From NCBI GenBank assembly GCA_015067845.1, contig SVLT01000014.1, positions 1 to 62,343 on the forward strand: a DNA stretch of 62,343 nt, read 5' to 3'. The notes beneath the pieces were generated by a model that searched no databases, was not told where the DNA came from, and worked only from the letters and a program-made list of their open reading frames with translations. Shown here one piece after another: positions 1 to 8,619 of the stretch. Made by a program: the position numbers and the translations under genes. The DNA is from Oscillospiraceae bacterium (lineage in GTDB: Bacteria; Bacillota; Clostridia; Oscillospirales; Oscillospiraceae). Numbering within the stretch: position 1 is the stretch's first letter; each line of letters starts with the position of its first letter.

Positions 1-1878
1 GTTCTCCTTCACTGCCGCGGCGGCGGTATGACCCAGGGCGGCGACATTGTCAGCCGTGTAGGAATTGCCGCAGGTGGCGCAGGTGTAGGTAGTATAGCCG
101 GCAGCGGTACAGGTGGGGGCGGTTACGACTGCCTTATAGCTATGACCCAGAGCCGCAATCGTCTCGGTATAGCTATCGCCACATTCGCAGGTGTAGGTCT
201 TCACGCCGGCGGCTGTACAGGTCGGCTCGGTGGTTACCTTGGCTGTGTATTCATGCTCATGGACTTCCTCCACCAGTTTATACAGCGCAACCGGTTGCTG
301 ACCGGCATAAGAAGAGGTTTTGTAATAACGGAAACGCATCTGACCGCTTGTTTTATTGAAGCGCAGATAAGCACCGGCGGAACCGATGATATTCACCGAT
401 CCGTCACTTGCAACAGAGAGGGTATTCGCAAGTGCAGAGGTACCGGAATCCAAACCGTTGGCATTACTGTCTCTGCCAATATAGCTACCGCTGGCAGACC
501 GAATGGAGTAACCGCCACTTACTGCCTCAATCAAGAAATAGCTGTCTGACTCATCCTCGTCCAAAACGATCACACCGTCTGTGATCGTGACAGAAATGGT
601 GTTGGAAGCAGCATCCAGTTTTGTCAGGCTGCCATCAAAGGCCAAGGAGCCGTTTTCATATACGATCAGATATTGTCCGGACCAGTCGCCGGGCGCAGAC
701 GTTACCTTGACATAGGTCTTGCCATTCTGAGGAACAACGGTGCCTCCCAGGGAAGTTCCGCATACGTCGCAGGAATTGTCACTGTTTGCATCAATATGGG
801 ATCCCACGCTGCCCTCGGTTGTCTTACATACGGAGCAGGTCTTGGGTGCGAGGCAAGTTGCGGCCTGCCAGGTGTGACCCAGAGCAGCACCTTCGGTTGC
901 GCCGCACTTGGAGCAAGTTTTGGCAGCGGTGCAGGTAGCTGCGATCCAGGAGTGGGTGCAGGTAGTGGAACCGGAGGAAGAACCGCCATTGTTGGAAGGT
1001 GTAGTCAAATCCTCAGGCACTTCCTCTCCGAAAAGCAGCCAGGCGTATTCGGGGTAGTCGATGAACACATTGCGGTTGCCCTGGATATCCTCAACGACCT
1101 CGTTTCTGCCCATTTCCCAGGTGTCGACAGGGTCCAGTTCCATCCATTCCAGCAGGACATCCACGCTTTGGAACACTTCGGTAATGCTGTCCGCACCCCA
1201 ACTGGAGCCCCATCTGACATAGACATAAAGGCAAATTCTTGCCACGTCGCCCTTTACGTTATCCAAAGGTTCAAAATAGGTGCTGTTGTAATATCCGCCG
1301 AGGTAACCGGTTGCAGGGTTGGAGCCGTATTTGGCAGTTTCGTTGTTGGAATCGCCGTACTTCTTGTTGCCTCTGGAACTGTTGACACCGGCATCCGAAG
1401 GACGAATGTGATGCAGATCCGCGCCGCCACCGCTGGTATTTCCGCCGCCAAGGGATTGGGGCCAGACATGCTCGCGGTTCCAGCCATTCCACTGGCTCAT
1501 GGTAGCAGAGTAGCTGGTATACAGCAGGAGAACTCTGCCATCTTCATTTTCACAGTCAGTGCGATTCGCATAATTCTTGCAATCGTCGTACGAAGATCTG
1601 TATGTATGTGTGTTAGTCATCAGCGTACGCAGAGATTGCAGAAGCTGCGTGGAGCTTTGCTCAGAAAGCACATCATATGTATAAGACGATGTGTAGTAGT
1701 CCGAGGCACCTGTTCCATCAAGCGTGGTGCAGATCTCATCCCGGGTACCGGAGTTGTAGGAAGTAGAATAGGTGATAGATGTTGCAAAGACATCTGTAGG
1801 GATGCCCGTGAAGATCAGCGACAGTACCAGGATCAGCGCCAACAAGCCGGCGCTTATCCGTTTCAGAGAGTTTTTCAT
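1..1878 (-). CDS. Secreted endonuclease I-type nuclease with Cys-rich repeats, C-terminus off window
   Basis: The frame is open from an ATG at 1876-1878 to the window edge (626 codons), so the C-terminus is not seen. Residues 1 to about 32 form a signal peptide (KNSLKR, hydrophobic core, VFA-TS). Residues about 90-290 carry the endonuclease I/NucM signatures NREHVWP (134-140) and DLHHIRPSD (154-162), implying a metal-dependent extracellular nuclease. After this come CxxC modules, a module of about 140 residues starting YVKVTSAPGDW that resembles the N-terminal part of the 52339-57096 protein, and TYTCxCG-type repeats ending in ALGHS. AAGGAG lies 7 nt before the ATG. Likely role: scavenging extracellular nucleic acid (inference). 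No membrane anchor is visible in the part present. The nuclease call is confident; the function of the repeats is unknown. Confidence 0.88.
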   Translation of the reverse strand, partial: MKNSLKRISAGLLALILVLSLIFTGIPTDVFATSITYSTSYNSGTRDEICTTLDGTGASDYYTSSYTYDVLSEQSSTQLLQSLRTLMTNTHTYRSSYDDCKNYANRTDCENEDGRVLLLYTSYSATMSQWNGWNREHVWPQSLGGGNTSGGGADLHHIRPSDAGVNSSRGNKKYGDSNNETAKYGSNPATGYLGGYYNSTYFEPLDNVKGDVARICLYVYVRWGSSWGADSITEVFQSVDVLLEWMELDPVDTWEMGRNEVVEDIQGNRNVFIDYPEYAWLLFGEEVPEDLTTPSNNGGSSSGSTTCTHSWIAATCTAAKTCSKCGATEGAALGHTWQAATCLAPKTCSVCKTTEGSVGSHIDANSDNSCDVCGTSLGGTVVPQNGKTYVKVTSAPGDWSGQYLIVYENGSLAFDGSLTKLDAASNTISVTITDGVIVLDEDESDSYFLIEAVSGGYSIRSASGSYIGRDSNANGLDSGTSALANTLSVASDGSVNIIGSAGAYLRFNKTSGQMRFRYYKTSSYAGQQPVALYKLVEEVHEHEYTAKVTTEPTCTAAGVKTYTCECGDSYTETIAALGHSYKAVVTAPTCTAAGYTTYTCATCGNSYTADNVAALGHTAAAAVKEN

Positions 1879-1996
1879 AGCAATTCTCCTTGTCAATTTT
1901 TGTCTATTGTATATCATAGCACAATAACTGACAAAAAGAAAGTCCGAATTTAGAATAATGCACCAAAAAACGAAGCATTTGGAAACATGACACAAA

Positions 1997-2026
1997 AAAG
2001 CCTTCCCCCAATTGGGGGAAGGCTTT
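1997..2026 (-). terminator. Intrinsic terminator after the lysis cassette
   Basis: A perfect 30-nt palindrome with C5/G5 tracts directly follows the holin stop codon. On the minus strand it continues into CTTTTTTG, the usual layout of a Rho-independent terminator. Confidence 0.8.
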
Positions 2027-2031
2027 GCCTA

Positions 2032-2226
2032 TTACTGCTTTTTGTAATGCAAGGAGCTAACGCCCAGCAGAACACCCAGGAATGTGTCCACGGCTGTCAC
2101 CGTACCCACCACCTGCTCTGCATAGGGCAGATCCCAAATGCCGGCCAACGCAAAATACAGCGTTCCCAGCGCCGGCAGCACCACCATTGCGATCCATTTT
2201 AACACATCGTAAACCTTATTGCACAT
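2032..2226 (-). CDS. Phage-type holin (Dp-1-like)
   Basis: A 64-residue protein with two hydrophobic segments (about 12-30 and 38-57) joined by a short DLPYAEQ turn and ending in a charged HYKKQ tail. The order VLKWIAMVVLPALG, then a second helix with GVLLGVSS, fits the Dp-1 class of small phage holins that permeabilise the membrane and release endolysin. AAGGAGG lies 7 nt before the ATG. It is the last gene of a three-gene lysis cassette with the genes at 2239 and 2544, and a terminator follows. No head, tail or integrase genes are nearby, so this is either a prophage remnant or a host-adopted lysis module. Confidence 0.8.
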   Translation of the reverse strand: MCNKVYDVLKWIAMVVLPALGTLYFALAGIWDLPYAEQVVGTVTAVDTFLGVLLGVSSLHYKKQ

Positions 2227-2238
2227 TTCCCCACCTCC

Positions 2239-2532
2239 TTACAGTCCGATCTGCGCCAGCACAAAGGCGATCACAGCCGCGCAAACCGCCCAGATGATCT
2301 TATCCACCAAGCCGTCCGCCCGTTTTATCGGTTTTTCTTCCAATGCGGTAACTTTTCCGTCCAGTTTCTCCACCGTTTCCGCCACCTGCTCCTGCTTGCT
2401 CGCCATTACCTCCATGGATGTGGCCAGACGGCTGATGGCTTCCGTCGTCGCTTCCAGTTTTTCCAGACGGTGGGTGTTGGACTTGGACCGCTGCTCCACC
2501 TGGGTCAATCTCCGCTCATGTTCCAGATCCAT
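2239..2532 (-). CDS. Coiled-coil protein with C-terminal membrane helix (XhlA-like lysis accessory)
   Basis: About 97 residues: an N-terminal heptad-rich coiled coil (RLTQVEQRSKSNTHRLEKLE and on to about residue 75) and one C-terminal membrane helix (IIWAVCAAVIAFVLAQIGL). This architecture is typical of XhlA/BhlA-type proteins found between endolysin and holin in clostridial phages. I chose the ATG at 2530-2532 because AAGGAGG lies 6 nt upstream; two upstream in-frame ATGs lie on or before the Shine-Dalgarno site. It starts just 11 nt past the endolysin stop codon, so the two are co-transcribed. Its biochemical role is inferred from position and shape only. Confidence 0.65.
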   Translation of the reverse strand: MDLEHERRLTQVEQRSKSNTHRLEKLEATTEAISRLATSMEVMASKQEQVAETVEKLDGKVTALEEKPIKRADGLVDKIIWAVCAAVIAFVLAQIGL

Positions 2533-2543
2533 CGTCATCCTCC

Positions 2544-3359
2544 TTAGCCCAGGCCTAGCAGCTTTGTCCATGTGCGGCGGCCGCAAGAGCCGTCCGCACT
2601 CAGCCCGTTATTGCTCTGATATTCTTTCAGAGCGGCCTCGGTCGCGCCGCCGAAGGAGCCGTCCGCGCCATATTTGCCCATTTCCGCCCCATGTCCGATC
2701 AACAGCATCTGCATTGCTTTGACCGCATCCCCTTTTGCGCCCTTTTTCAGCACCGGCAATTCCACATTCACAGTTTTTTCAGTTTCGTACGCCACATAAG
2801 GACAGTACCCCCAGGTCTTCCATGGCCGTTGTGTCAATTTTGTCTTGCAAACGCCGTAACGCCGGGAACGGGCTTCGATCACCTCACCGCCTCCAATGTA
2901 CACACCCACATGGCCCGGAAAGAACACCAAAATTCCCGGTACCTCCGGCATGGTATCCATCTGTCCTTTCGTTTTGCAGGCGGTGTACATGGCATTTGCG
3001 GATTGATCCTGCGTCCGGTCGTACACCGGCGCGCCGTCTTCCGGGCCGCCGCACCAGAGATACCCCTTGATCAAGCCCACACAATCGTGGACTTTTTGCT
3101 TTTCGCCCGCATATTCCCAGTCGTACTTCTCGGGATACTGTTTTTTCTTCTGTTTATACAGTTCTTTGTCTGCCTTTTGTCCGAAGGTGCCGTACCAGTA
3201 CGGTCTTCCCAACTGCGCCTTTGCATAGGCAACCAAGCCCTCTGCCGTCTTTTGTATGACAAACCGCTCCTTCCCTTTCGTTTTCACCCTTACACCAAAT
3301 TCCTGCTCCGGTTGCACAAATTCATGCAAAATCCCGTGACGGACATTTGCAGAAAGCAA
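2544..3359 (-). CDS. NlpC/P60 endolysin with peptidoglycan-binding domain
   Basis: Residues about 36-195 form an NlpC/P60 cysteine peptidase (KTAEGLVAYAKAQLGRPYWYG, catalytic Cys93 in HDCVGLIKG, His150 in FPGHVGVYIGGG) that cuts peptidoglycan stem peptides. Residues about 203-268 form a PG_binding_1 domain (LKKGAKGDAVKAMQ...GLSADGSCGRRTW). The start is unclear. The longest frame begins with a TTG (3357-3359) with no good ribosome site. Homologous clostridial endolysins usually begin at the KTAEGL region, where AAGGAG sits 9 nt before an ATA codon (3255-3257, Ile35), as if an ATG had mutated. First gene of the lysis cassette; the divergent AraC gene lies beyond a consensus promoter. Confidence 0.82.
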   Translation of the reverse strand: MLSANVRHGILHEFVQPEQEFGVRVKTKGKERFVIQKTAEGLVAYAKAQLGRPYWYGTFGQKADKELYKQKKKQYPEKYDWEYAGEKQKVHDCVGLIKGYLWCGGPEDGAPVYDRTQDQSANAMYTACKTKGQMDTMPEVPGILVFFPGHVGVYIGGGEVIEARSRRYGVCKTKLTQRPWKTWGYCPYVAYETEKTVNVELPVLKKGAKGDAVKAMQMLLIGHGAEMGKYGADGSFGGATEAALKEYQSNNGLSADGSCGRRTWTKLLGLG

Positions 3360-3417
3360 AAATCTTTTGCACTTTTGTATTTACTTTGTACATTATGTGG
3401 TTTATGATTACTTTGCG

Positions 3418-3446
3418 TTGACATGGTTTTTTGTAAAATATATAAT
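3418..3446 (+). promoter_or_regulatory. Consensus sigma-A promoter for the AraC gene and sugar-acid genes
   Basis: TTGACA (3418-3423), a 17-nt spacer and TATAAT (3441-3446): an exact match to the housekeeping consensus, 45 nt before the AraC ATG. Confidence 0.85.
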
Positions 3447-3491
3447 TATTGTGAAATCTAAGCTTTCCTGCGGTATGAAAGGAGGTAGCCG

Positions 3492-4331
3492 ATGGATCTC
3501 AGAACGATATGGGTCACTGACCACGCCTCTCCCACCATTCCTCTGCACAGCCATAATTACTATCAGATGATCTATTGCCAGAAGGGTTCCGGATGGATCA
3601 CCATCGGAGATACCGTGTATCAGGCTGTCCCCGGCTCCCTTTACCTGATTCGGCCCATGGTGGAGCATACCATCCTGCCCCAGGACACATTTCGTCTGAC
3701 TGAGGTAAAATTCCGAATTTTCCGGGAGGATCTGGACGACAGTCTCAAACAGTTGCCTGTGGAAATGGAGATCGATAAGTACACCGCCCTTCGCCTGAGT
3801 ATGCGGGATGTGATCCGGGAGGGCCTGGCCGACCTTGCTTACAGCTACGAGGCCACCAATGCCGCGCTGTATCTGTTTTTGATCCGCCTTTTGCGCAACC
3901 GGGGCATAGATGTCCAACACAAGCCCTGGCGCAGATTTTACTTTGACACACCCAAGCGCCGCTCCGTCATAACAGACGGCGAGCGTGACGCAGAATTTGC
4001 CATGCTGTTGGATTATATTGAGCACAATTTGTCGGAATGCATCACCCTGGACAGTCTTGCCCAGCAGGCCCATTTTGACAAATCCTACCTGATCGCCAGA
4101 TTCAAAGAATCCATGGGCACTTCCCCCATGCGCTATGTCAGTCATCTGCGCATTGAACGGGCAAAGCTCCTGCTTGCAACAACGGATGACAGCATTACCC
4201 GGATCGCCCAGACGGTGGGCTTTTCCAGCATCCACTATTTCAGCCGTTTCTTTAAGGAAAAAGAGGGGCTCTCCCCTGTTGAATATCGCCAACAGCGACA
4301 AAATTCCGTCATTACACCCACACAAAAATAA
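3492..4331 (+). CDS. AraC-family transcriptional regulator with cupin sensor
   Basis: 279 residues. The N-terminal 150 residues form a cupin-like ligand domain (HSHNYYQMIYCQKGSGWI, PGSLYLIRPMVEHTI). The C-terminal 100 residues hold two helix-turn-helix motifs (ITLDSLAQQAHFDKSYLIARFK and ITRIAQTVGFSSIHYFSRFF), the AraC signature. AAAGGAGG precedes the ATG. It is the first gene of a + strand run: the oxidoreductase at 4345 begins 13 nt after its stop codon. It therefore probably activates the downstream genes in response to the sugar-like substrate of the pathway. The ligand is unknown. Confidence 0.9.
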   Translation: MDLRTIWVTDHASPTIPLHSHNYYQMIYCQKGSGWITIGDTVYQAVPGSLYLIRPMVEHTILPQDTFRLTEVKFRIFREDLDDSLKQLPVEMEIDKYTALRLSMRDVIREGLADLAYSYEATNAALYLFLIRLLRNRGIDVQHKPWRRFYFDTPKRRSVITDGERDAEFAMLLDYIEHNLSECITLDSLAQQAHFDKSYLIARFKESMGTSPMRYVSHLRIERAKLLLATTDDSITRIAQTVGFSSIHYFSRFFKEKEGLSPVEYRQQRQNSVITPTQK

Positions 4332-4344
4332 GGAGGATATACAT

Positions 4345-5292
4345 ATGCTTAAATTCGGAGCCATTACCATCGACACTTCCCACCCCAAATCCTTTTGCAA
4401 AAAGCTGGCAGAAGGTGAGCGCGGACGCTATGTCGCCGTTTTCAACGACGGCTTCCGCGGTGAAGACGAAGTCAACGCCTTTGCCGGGTTCAACAACCTG
4501 AAAGTATGCAGCAGCGTAGAAGAGCTGGCTGATATCGTGGACATCGGCTTGGTTCATTCCTGCAACTGGGACAAGCACCTGTCCTATGTCGCTCCCTTCA
4601 TTGAGCGGAACAAGCCCGTGTTCATTGACAAGCCTCTCGTTGGCAATTTGAAGGATGCCAGAAAGCTGGTGGAGCTGGTTAACGCCGGTGCCAAGATTCT
4701 GGGCAGCAGCGCACTGCGCTATTGCTATGAGGTGCAGAATGTCCACGCCACATTGCAGGAGCATAATGCAAAGATCCTGCATGTGAACGTTTCTGTGGGT
4801 ACCAACGAGTATGACTACGCCATCCATGCCTATGAAATGATCTGCGCATTGCTGAAAGACCGCCCCGTGGATGCCCGTTACATGGGTACTGCTTCCATCG
4901 ACGGTCATGCTTGCGACAGCTACTTCTTCAACTTTGCCTGTGGCGCCACCGCTGTTATCAACAATGTAACCCCCAAGCACACCAACTTCCACACCACCAT
5001 CCTCACCGATGTCCGTGCAGCTGACGCTTGCTTCACCGTGGAAGCCTCCAAGCTCTACGAAGCCATGCTGATCGAGGTCTGCAACGAGCTGGAAGGCAAA
5101 GAGAACCTCCTGGCCCCCATTGCGGATCAGCTGATCCCCATCAAGGCCGCTCTTGCCTGCAAGGCCTCCAAGCTGGCCGGCGGCAAGACCGTCGCTCTGG
5201 ACGATCCCTGCCTGGAAGAAATCTCCTTTGACGGCTACGCTTTTGAAGCAGGTTACAGTGCCGGTGCAGCCAAATCCTATTTGAATCCATGA
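4345..5292 (+). CDS. Gfo/Idh/MocA-family oxidoreductase (divergent)
   Basis: 315 residues from the ATG that follows AAGGAGGATATAC; an upstream in-frame start would lie inside the AraC gene. The pattern is that of a Rossmann-type NAD(P)-dependent sugar or inositol dehydrogenase: a predicted beta-alpha fold, VEELADIVDIGLVHSCNWDKH, and DKPL at 95-98 in the place of the usual EKP motif. The N-terminal glycine-rich loop is poorly conserved (GAITIDTSHP), so NAD binding may be atypical or lost. The stop codon overlaps the next ATG (ATGA), showing tight translational coupling to the enolase-type gene. The substrate is unknown; a sugar or sugar acid is likely. Confidence 0.75.
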   Translation: MLKFGAITIDTSHPKSFCKKLAEGERGRYVAVFNDGFRGEDEVNAFAGFNNLKVCSSVEELADIVDIGLVHSCNWDKHLSYVAPFIERNKPVFIDKPLVGNLKDARKLVELVNAGAKILGSSALRYCYEVQNVHATLQEHNAKILHVNVSVGTNEYDYAIHAYEMICALLKDRPVDARYMGTASIDGHACDSYFFNFACGATAVINNVTPKHTNFHTTILTDVRAADACFTVEASKLYEAMLIEVCNELEGKENLLAPIADQLIPIKAALACKASKLAGGKTVALDDPCLEEISFDGYAFEAGYSAGAAKSYLNP

Positions 5293-6578
5293 AAAAACAA
5301 ATCACCATTTCTCAAATTGCCTGTGCCTATGAGCCCGAGCGGTTTCTGACCGCTTTCGGCTTCAAGGGCAACAAGCTCACCGGCGTATGGCAGACTGTTG
5401 TCGGTCTGTGGGACGGCGCGGATGTGGGCGTTGGCCTGGGTATCCAGAGCGTGCTTTGGTCTGACAACCGTGTTTTCGCCGCCTATGGCGAGGACAAAAG
5501 CAACCAGCAAATGTTCCGCGTCACCCAATACGCCGCCAGCCTGATTCAAGGCAAAACCTTTGATGCCCCCCAAGAGATCCTGGACTTCGTTTTTGAGGAC
5601 TGCTGCCGTTTTGCCGCTGAGGTAACCGGCATGCAGACCACAGAAACCTTCGTTCTGAACGCATTGGTACCCCTGGACATGGCGGCCTGGCAGCTGTGGG
5701 CCCGGAAAACCGGGGCGGACAGCTTCGACGCCATTTTTACCGGTGCCGATCATTGCAAAAAGCTGGCCAACATCCCTCTGATCACCTACGGCGTGTCCGT
5801 GGATGATGTGGTCAAGATGGCAAAAGCCGGCACCTGCCTGTTCAAGATCAAGCTGGGCTGCGACCCGGATGGGGACGGCGACCTGCAAAAAATGCTCCTG
5901 TGGGATCAGCAGCGTGCCTTGCAGATCCACAACGCATTGAGGGACATTCCCACCCCCCATACCGAAAGCGGTCACATTCTCTACTACTTCGACGCCAACG
6001 GCCGCTACGACACCAAGCAGCGCCTTGGTGAGCTGACTGACTTCCTGAAACGGGAGGGCATTGCCGAACGCACAGTGCTGTTCGAAGAGCCCTTCGCTCC
6101 GGAAAACGAGGTGTTCGTGGGCGATATGGGTATCCCTTTCGCTGCGGACGAAAGCGCCCACAGCTTGAAGGATGTCATTCGCAGAATCGAGCTGGGCTAC
6201 AAGGCGCTGACTCTGAAGCCCATCGCCAAAACCATCACGGTGACCATGCGCATGGCCCAGGCCGCCCGGGATGCCGGCGTCGCCTGCTTCTGCGCGGATC
6301 TGACGGTCAATCCCCTGATGGTGGAATGGAACAAGAATTTTGCCGCACGGCTGGAGCTGCTGCCCGGTATGAAGATCGGCGTAGTGGAATCCAACGGAGC
6401 GCAGAATTACGTCCGCTGGAATGAAATGAAAAGCTATGTCCCCAGAAAGAGCACCCAAAGCGACGGCTCGATCTACACGCTGGACAGAGCATTTTACGAA
6501 AACGCCGGCGGTCTGTTTGAAACACCCCAGCACTATTTAGATCTGCTTCGTCAACAAAATCAAAACTTTATGAGGTGA
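5289..6578 (+). CDS. Enolase-superfamily enzyme (mandelate racemase/sugar-acid dehydratase type)
   Basis: 429 residues. The C-terminal barrel shows the ordered enolase-superfamily residues: KIK (186-188), metal ligands in YFDAN (Asp235), FEEPF (Glu266/267) and AADES (Asp287-Glu288), then LTLKP (Lys310). Members abstract a proton alpha to a carboxylate, giving racemisation, cycloisomerisation or dehydration of acids. The second Lys at 310 resembles the muconate cycloisomerase/epimerase subgroup more than the His-Asp dyad of mandelate racemases (inference). It starts within the stop codon of the preceding gene, and the next gene begins 5 nt downstream. The reaction is unassigned; context suggests sugar-acid metabolism. 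Confidence 0.75.
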   Translation: MKKQITISQIACAYEPERFLTAFGFKGNKLTGVWQTVVGLWDGADVGVGLGIQSVLWSDNRVFAAYGEDKSNQQMFRVTQYAASLIQGKTFDAPQEILDFVFEDCCRFAAEVTGMQTTETFVLNALVPLDMAAWQLWARKTGADSFDAIFTGADHCKKLANIPLITYGVSVDDVVKMAKAGTCLFKIKLGCDPDGDGDLQKMLLWDQQRALQIHNALRDIPTPHTESGHILYYFDANGRYDTKQRLGELTDFLKREGIAERTVLFEEPFAPENEVFVGDMGIPFAADESAHSLKDVIRRIELGYKALTLKPIAKTITVTMRMAQAARDAGVACFCADLTVNPLMVEWNKNFAARLELLPGMKIGVVESNGAQNYVRWNEMKSYVPRKSTQSDGSIYTLDRAFYENAGGLFETPQHYLDLLRQQNQNFMR

Positions 6579-6583
6579 ACATT

Positions 6584-7570
6584 ATGATTCGTTTTGCTCT
6601 TTATGGATGCGGTGTCATCTCCGGCACCCACGCCCGGGCTCTCGTGGATGTAGAGGGTGCGGAACTGATCGCCTGCGCGGATCTCAATCCCGCATCTGCC
6701 GAGACCTTTGCTGAAAAGCACCAGATCCAGGCGCTCCCCGATTGGAACGCCCTGCTGCAGAACCCCGATATTGACGCGGTCTGCATCTGCACACCCAGCG
6801 GCACCCACGCCCCTCTGGCCATTGAGGCTCTGAACGCAGGCAAGCATGTGGTACTGGAAAAGCCCATGGGCCTGACCGTCGCACAGTGTGATGATATCAT
6901 CGCCGCTGCAGAGAAATCCAATAAGCATATCACCGTCATTTCCCAGCTGCGTACCGAGCCGGACATTATCCGTGCCAAGGAGCTGATCGAAAGCGGCGCA
7001 TTGGGCAAGATCATTATGGCTCAGCTGCACATGTGCTATTACCGTCCCGAGTCCTATTTCATGGGTTCCTGGCGTGGCACCAAGGCCATGGACGGCGGCG
7101 GCGCACTGATGAACCAGGGCATCCACGGCGTGGATATCCTGCGTTATCTCATGGGCCCGGTGAAAAATGTACAGAGCGTGGTGCGCACCCTGCTGCACGA
7201 CATTGAAGTGGAAGATGCCGCTGTTGCCGCTTTGGAATTTGAAAACGATGCCATCGGTGTCATTACCGCCAGTACCGCAACCTTCCCCGGCTATGACCGG
7301 GAGATCAACATCTACGGAACCCGTGGCGGTATCGAGTTCAAGCAGGGCACCATGGTACGCCTTGTGATCGACGGCGAGGAATATCCCTGCGCTGAGTTCA
7401 CCTCCGTGGGCGACGCCTCCTCCAACCTGGTGCTGGACTACCGCGGACACGCCAGACAGCTCACCGCCTTTGTGCGCGCTATCAACGGCGAAGATGTGAC
7501 CTATCCCGATCAGTTTGCCGGCAAGCAAGCGGTGGAACTGGTTGAAACCATCTACAAAAATTCAATATAA
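6584..7570 (+). CDS. Gfo/Idh/MocA-family NAD(P)-dependent oxidoreductase
   Basis: 328 residues, a canonical member: nucleotide-binding GCGVISG (8-14), CTPSGTHAPLAIEALNAGKH, EKP (92-94) and GGGALMNQGIHGVDIL with the conserved active-site His. These enzymes oxidise or reduce sugars, inositols or sugar acids at a carbinol. I chose the ATG at 6584 because GAGGTG sits 7 nt upstream; a GTG three codons earlier is possible. Third enzyme of the run 4345-8573, which places two different Gfo/Idh proteins in one pathway, a pattern seen where a keto-intermediate is oxidised and later reduced (inference). Confidence 0.88.
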   Translation: MIRFALYGCGVISGTHARALVDVEGAELIACADLNPASAETFAEKHQIQALPDWNALLQNPDIDAVCICTPSGTHAPLAIEALNAGKHVVLEKPMGLTVAQCDDIIAAAEKSNKHITVISQLRTEPDIIRAKELIESGALGKIIMAQLHMCYYRPESYFMGSWRGTKAMDGGGALMNQGIHGVDILRYLMGPVKNVQSVVRTLLHDIEVEDAAVAALEFENDAIGVITASTATFPGYDREINIYGTRGGIEFKQGTMVRLVIDGEEYPCAEFTSVGDASSNLVLDYRGHARQLTAFVRAINGEDVTYPDQFAGKQAVELVETIYKNSI

Positions 7571-7583
7571 GGAGTGTAACACC

Positions 7584-8573
7584 ATGAAAACAGCATTGAT
7601 TTTCAAAAAGAGTTCCCAGTCCCGTTTATTTACCCAGAAGGCCATCGACGAACTGAAAAAGCTGGGTGAAGTCGTCCTGCACGACAGCGACGATCTCTCC
7701 CCTGAGGCTGTCAAGGCCACCATCGCAGGCGCTGACATCGCCATCACCTCCTGGGGCAACACTGCATTGACAGAAGACATCCTGGACTGTGCTCCCAACC
7801 TGAAATTCGTGATGCACGCCGCCGGCTCTGTCAAGCCCGTCGTCAGCGACGCTATGTGGGAACGGGGAATCCGCATTGCCGCATCCACCAAGCCCCTGGG
7901 CATCGGTGTTGCGGAAACCTCTCTGGGCTTCGCTATTTCCGCATCCAAGAACTTCTATCAGGTCAATGAGGATATCCACAACGGCGGTTGGAACGATCAC
8001 CGCAGCAGTGTCAAAGAATTGTACGAGATCACCGTTGGTGTTATCAGCGCCGGCTTCGTGGGCCGTCACTTCATCAAGCTGATGAACAACTTTGGTGTTG
8101 AGATCCTGGTATACGATCCCTACCTCACCGAAGAGAGAGCTGCTGCTATGGGCGCAAAAAAGGCCGAATTGAAGGAGCTGCTGAACAAGTCCGACATCGT
8201 TTCCATCCACGCCCCCAACATCCCTGCCACCAACAATATGTTCAACGCAGAGACTCTGTCCTGGATGAAGAAGGATGCTGTTCTGATCAATACCTCCCGG
8301 GGCGCCATCATCGACGAGAAGGCCCTGTATGAGCACATGGTCGCCGGCAATCTGAAATATGCCTGCCTGGACGTGTTCAATCCCGAGCCCCCCGCAGTGG
8401 ACAACCCCCTGCGTACCTTGAAGAATGTCATTCTGACTCCCCACCTGGCCGGTCTGGCCAACAACGGTCTGCTGCGCATCGGCGCACACTCCGTTGAGGA
8501 AATCCAGCGCTTCCTGAACGGCGAGCGTCTGGAATGCGAAGTCACCAAGGATATGCTGGCTACCATCGCCTAA
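7584..8573 (+). CDS. D-isomer-specific 2-hydroxyacid dehydrogenase
   Basis: 329 residues. The NAD fold is GVISAGFVGRHF (152-163) followed by LVYDPY; the catalytic set is Arg239 (NTSRGA), Glu268 (NPEPP) and His287 (TPHLAG). The family interconverts 2-ketoacids and D-2-hydroxyacids; here the substrate may be the acid made by the neighbouring enolase-type enzyme (inference). The glycine loop is SAGFVG rather than the standard GxGxxG, with the first glycine replaced by Ser. The start follows TAAGGAG by 9 nt. Last gene of the operon; a strong hairpin follows. Confidence 0.87.
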   Translation: MKTALIFKKSSQSRLFTQKAIDELKKLGEVVLHDSDDLSPEAVKATIAGADIAITSWGNTALTEDILDCAPNLKFVMHAAGSVKPVVSDAMWERGIRIAASTKPLGIGVAETSLGFAISASKNFYQVNEDIHNGGWNDHRSSVKELYEITVGVISAGFVGRHFIKLMNNFGVEILVYDPYLTEERAAAMGAKKAELKELLNKSDIVSIHAPNIPATNNMFNAETLSWMKKDAVLINTSRGAIIDEKALYEHMVAGNLKYACLDVFNPEPPAVDNPLRTLKNVILTPHLAGLANNGLLRIGAHSVEEIQRFLNGERLECEVTKDMLATIA

Positions 8574-8581
8574 TTACATAC

Positions 8582-8619
8582 ACAAACGACCGATTTCCTG
8601 TTGGAAATCGGTCGTTTGT
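8582..8619 (+). terminator. Strong hairpin at the end of the oxidoreductase operon
   Basis: A 17-bp perfect stem with a TGTT loop lies 9 nt after the dehydrogenase stop codon. The following T-run is weak (TCTATCTTTG), but position and strength suggest transcription termination or 3' end protection. Confidence 0.6.

Noticed and set aside
1..1878. Several plus-strand open frames of 170-430 codons in this stretch
   Set aside because: They are shadows of the minus-strand nuclease gene, which has the endonuclease I motifs and a ribosome site.
2032..3359. Complete prophage
   Set aside because: Only three lysis genes are present; flanking genes are non-phage and no integrase or att site is seen.
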